Below are positions 62,998 through 64,000 of a stretch of DNA of 64,000 nt, in pieces; position 1 is the first letter of the stretch; every line of letters begins with the position of its first letter. Below the pieces are notes generated by a model. It worked only from the letters and a program-made list of their open reading frames with translations. It was not told where the DNA came from and did no database searches. Origin of the DNA: Saccoglossus kowalevskii (lineage: Eukaryota > Hemichordata > Enteropneusta > Harrimaniidae); the NCBI RefSeq assembly GCF_000003605.2, contig NW_003133315.1:1-64000 (forward strand). The letters run 5' to 3'. The position numbers were made by a program, and so were the translations under genes.

Positions 62998-63933
62998 CTA
63001 AGTCATTGTCATGTCACCCCGCAGTTAAATTTCGAAAACAATAAGTAAATATATCGAGAATGCCTCATAAATAAGCAGATTATCACAACAGCCAACCGAA
63101 AATTCGACAACAAACTGCGTACAAAGTTTTGAAAAGCGTTTGCAAAGTTGCTTGTTTCAATCGGTATTGTTACCTGAGATATCATATTAACAATTACCAT
63201 AGTTAAAAGTTCGAAAATGTGTATAAATATTTCGTGAATTGCTGTAAAATTACCGTAGTGTTACTCCGAGTAAGTAGAGGTCATAGGTCAAATATGGAAG
63301 GTACTTTGTGCCAGCGATAACGATTTTAAAACATTTAAAAACATAAATACCCGCCAATTTGGCTTAACTTTAAATAATTCATGCAGCTGTATGTTTAGAT
63401 GACCGCCAAAAGTTAAAAGTAAAGCGCGATCGGGCGTGGTTAGTACTTGCATGGGAGACTCCCTGAGTAAGTGAGCCATTGATTTTTCTTTCATCACACT
63501 CACACACATAGTAAAGATATAAGGCAACGCTCCTGCATCCTTCCTTACTGTGATGGCAATTATTTATAGTGGACTTTTTGTAACTATTTTAATTAAGGAA
63601 AAGTTTTCAAATTCCTTCTAATTTTCTAGAACAAGTTGTATATGCTGTCGGTACGTAGTAGGTTTTAAGATGTTAACACACCGTGTAAAGTTGTTCAAAG
63701 TGATTGCAAAGTTATGGAAAGTTATTGCAAAGTTCGTTGATGTATTGGTATGTATGACCTAAGTTGTTGGCATATAGAAACGCGCAGTGGTAAAGTCGAA
63801 CAATTTAATAAAAGCCAGTTCAAAGCAGCATATAGATGTTTACATGAACTCACTGTAAAATGTTAAAAAACAGCATGCAATGTTCAAGTAAAAAAGCGAA
63901 GGAAATTTTGGCGGAGTTGCTTGTATATTAAAC
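62998..63933 (+). repeat. Monomer 68, hybrid of G-type left and Q right, short form, tail T (936 bp)
   Basis: The left matches monomer 55 (CATGTCACCCCG, CTGCGTACAAAGTTTTG). From about 63,420 it matches monomer 35 (GAGTAAGTGAGCC, TGTATATGCTG, GTTAAAAAACAGC). AAAAGTTAAAAG is shared with monomer 67. A lost A near 63,346 shortens the 92-codon frame. Confidence 0.95.
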
Positions 63934-64000
63934 CTAAGTCATCGTCATGACACCCCCGCAGTTAAATTTCGAAAACAATAAGTAAATGTATCGAGAATGC
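63934..64000 (+). repeat. Partial monomer at right edge (first 67 bases of a unit)
   Basis: Follows the usual start of the unit up to the first bases of the invariant block. The array clearly continues to the right. Confidence 0.95.

Larger units (their letters stand above)
1..64000 (+). repeat. Satellite array, ~938-bp monomer, 68 full units head to tail
   Basis: Every stretch of the window aligns to one unit in a single orientation. The spacing between successive unit starts is 938 or 948 bp in most cases, with a mean of 938.3 bp over 68 units. No unrelated DNA interrupts the array and neither edge is reached. Units differ by scattered substitutions, one 10-bp indel and subfamily-specific variants in the middle third. 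The family is not one I recognise. Its role (centromeric, pericentromeric or other heterochromatin) cannot be decided from sequence; I see no CENP-B box (TTCG....A..CGGG) in the unit. Confidence 0.98.

Noticed and set aside
1-64000. CRISPR-like or other short regularly spaced repeat array
   Set aside because: The whole 938-bp unit is repeated; there are no short repeats alternating with unique spacers and no cas-like genes.
1-64000. rDNA or 5S/histone-type tandem gene cluster
   Set aside because: No rRNA, 5S or tRNA-like conserved segments and no convincing polymerase III A and B boxes were seen in the unit.
1-64000. CENP-B box
   Set aside because: No match to TTCG....A..CGGG was found; the nearest CGGG (in GCGATCGGGCG) has no TTCG at the required distance.
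1-64000. Mobile element or virus-like insertion inside the array
   Set aside because: Every part of the window is accounted for by the satellite unit; no terminal repeats, transposase or polymerase motifs, or poly-A tails are present.
1-64000. A single fixed higher-order repeat, as in human alpha satellite
   Set aside because: Shared blocks occur at several unit spacings (about 4.7, 9.4, 14.1, 31.0 and 33.7 kb) and no one period covers the window.

Overview
The whole 64,000-base window is one uninterrupted head-to-tail satellite DNA array. I see no gene, RNA gene, transposon, CRISPR array or single-copy sequence in it. Using the C of TTAAAC|CTAAGTCAT as an arbitrary unit start, I find 69 unit starts. 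They give 68 complete monomers from 131 to 63,933, plus partial units at both edges (1-130 and 63,934-64,000), so the array continues beyond the window on both sides. Mean period is 938.3 bp. Nearly all units are 938 bp (short form) or 948 bp (long form, one extra 10-bp step); most other lengths come from local clusters of small indels and one 134-bp deletion.

Organism: a long gene-free array of a roughly 0.94-kb satellite is typical of eukaryotic heterochromatin (centromeric, pericentromeric, subtelomeric, sex or B chromosome). I do not recognise the family and cannot name the species. One monomer that I counted by hand (31,029-31,966) has 332 G+C of 938 (35.4%) and about 30 CpG, no fewer than expected from composition. 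That argues weakly against a heavily CpG-methylated vertebrate or plant genome and fits an invertebrate better; this is inference.

Labels used below. The variable middle of the monomer (about 220-530 bp after the unit start) defines subfamilies: Q (GCAGCTGTATG with CGCCAAAAGTTG), Y (AAATCATAAAAT with CGCCATAAGTTG), C (GGCTAAACTT), E (CTTCAAATAATTCATGTAG, CTCTATG), EK (CTCTATG with CTTTAAAT), N (TAGAAGGTAC, AATTCGGATT, CTCCATGAG) and G (AATTCGGATT, GGTGAACGCC, AATGTTTAAAG). The right part has tail T (CTGTCGG with TTATGGAAAG), tail A (CTGACGG with TTATGCAAAG) or tail D (GTCGACACG). The long form carries GTGGAAAATCGTGGAC where the short form has GTGGAC.

Layout: 1-18 kb is a mixture (Y, C, Q, EK, N, then many G units). 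18-21 kb is Q. 21-30 kb is mixed and holds the 134-bp deletion unit. 30-33.8 kb is Q. 33.8-46.9 kb is mostly E. 47-54 kb is mixed G/EK/hybrid. 54.5-57.3 kb is N. 57.4-60.6 kb is Y. 60.7-63.0 kb is a near-copy of 51.3-53.6 kb. There is no single fixed higher-order period; instead, blocks are repeated at whole-monomer spacings of about 4.7, 9.4, 14.1, 31.0 and 33.7 kb. This is what unequal crossing-over and gene conversion are known to produce.

Two small minus-strand open frames recur in most units, but their variation looks neutral and I do not call them genes. Several places hold bursts of one-base losses in homopolymer runs, often just where subfamily identity switches. These look like sequencing or assembly artefacts, so long-range order across them should be treated with caution.
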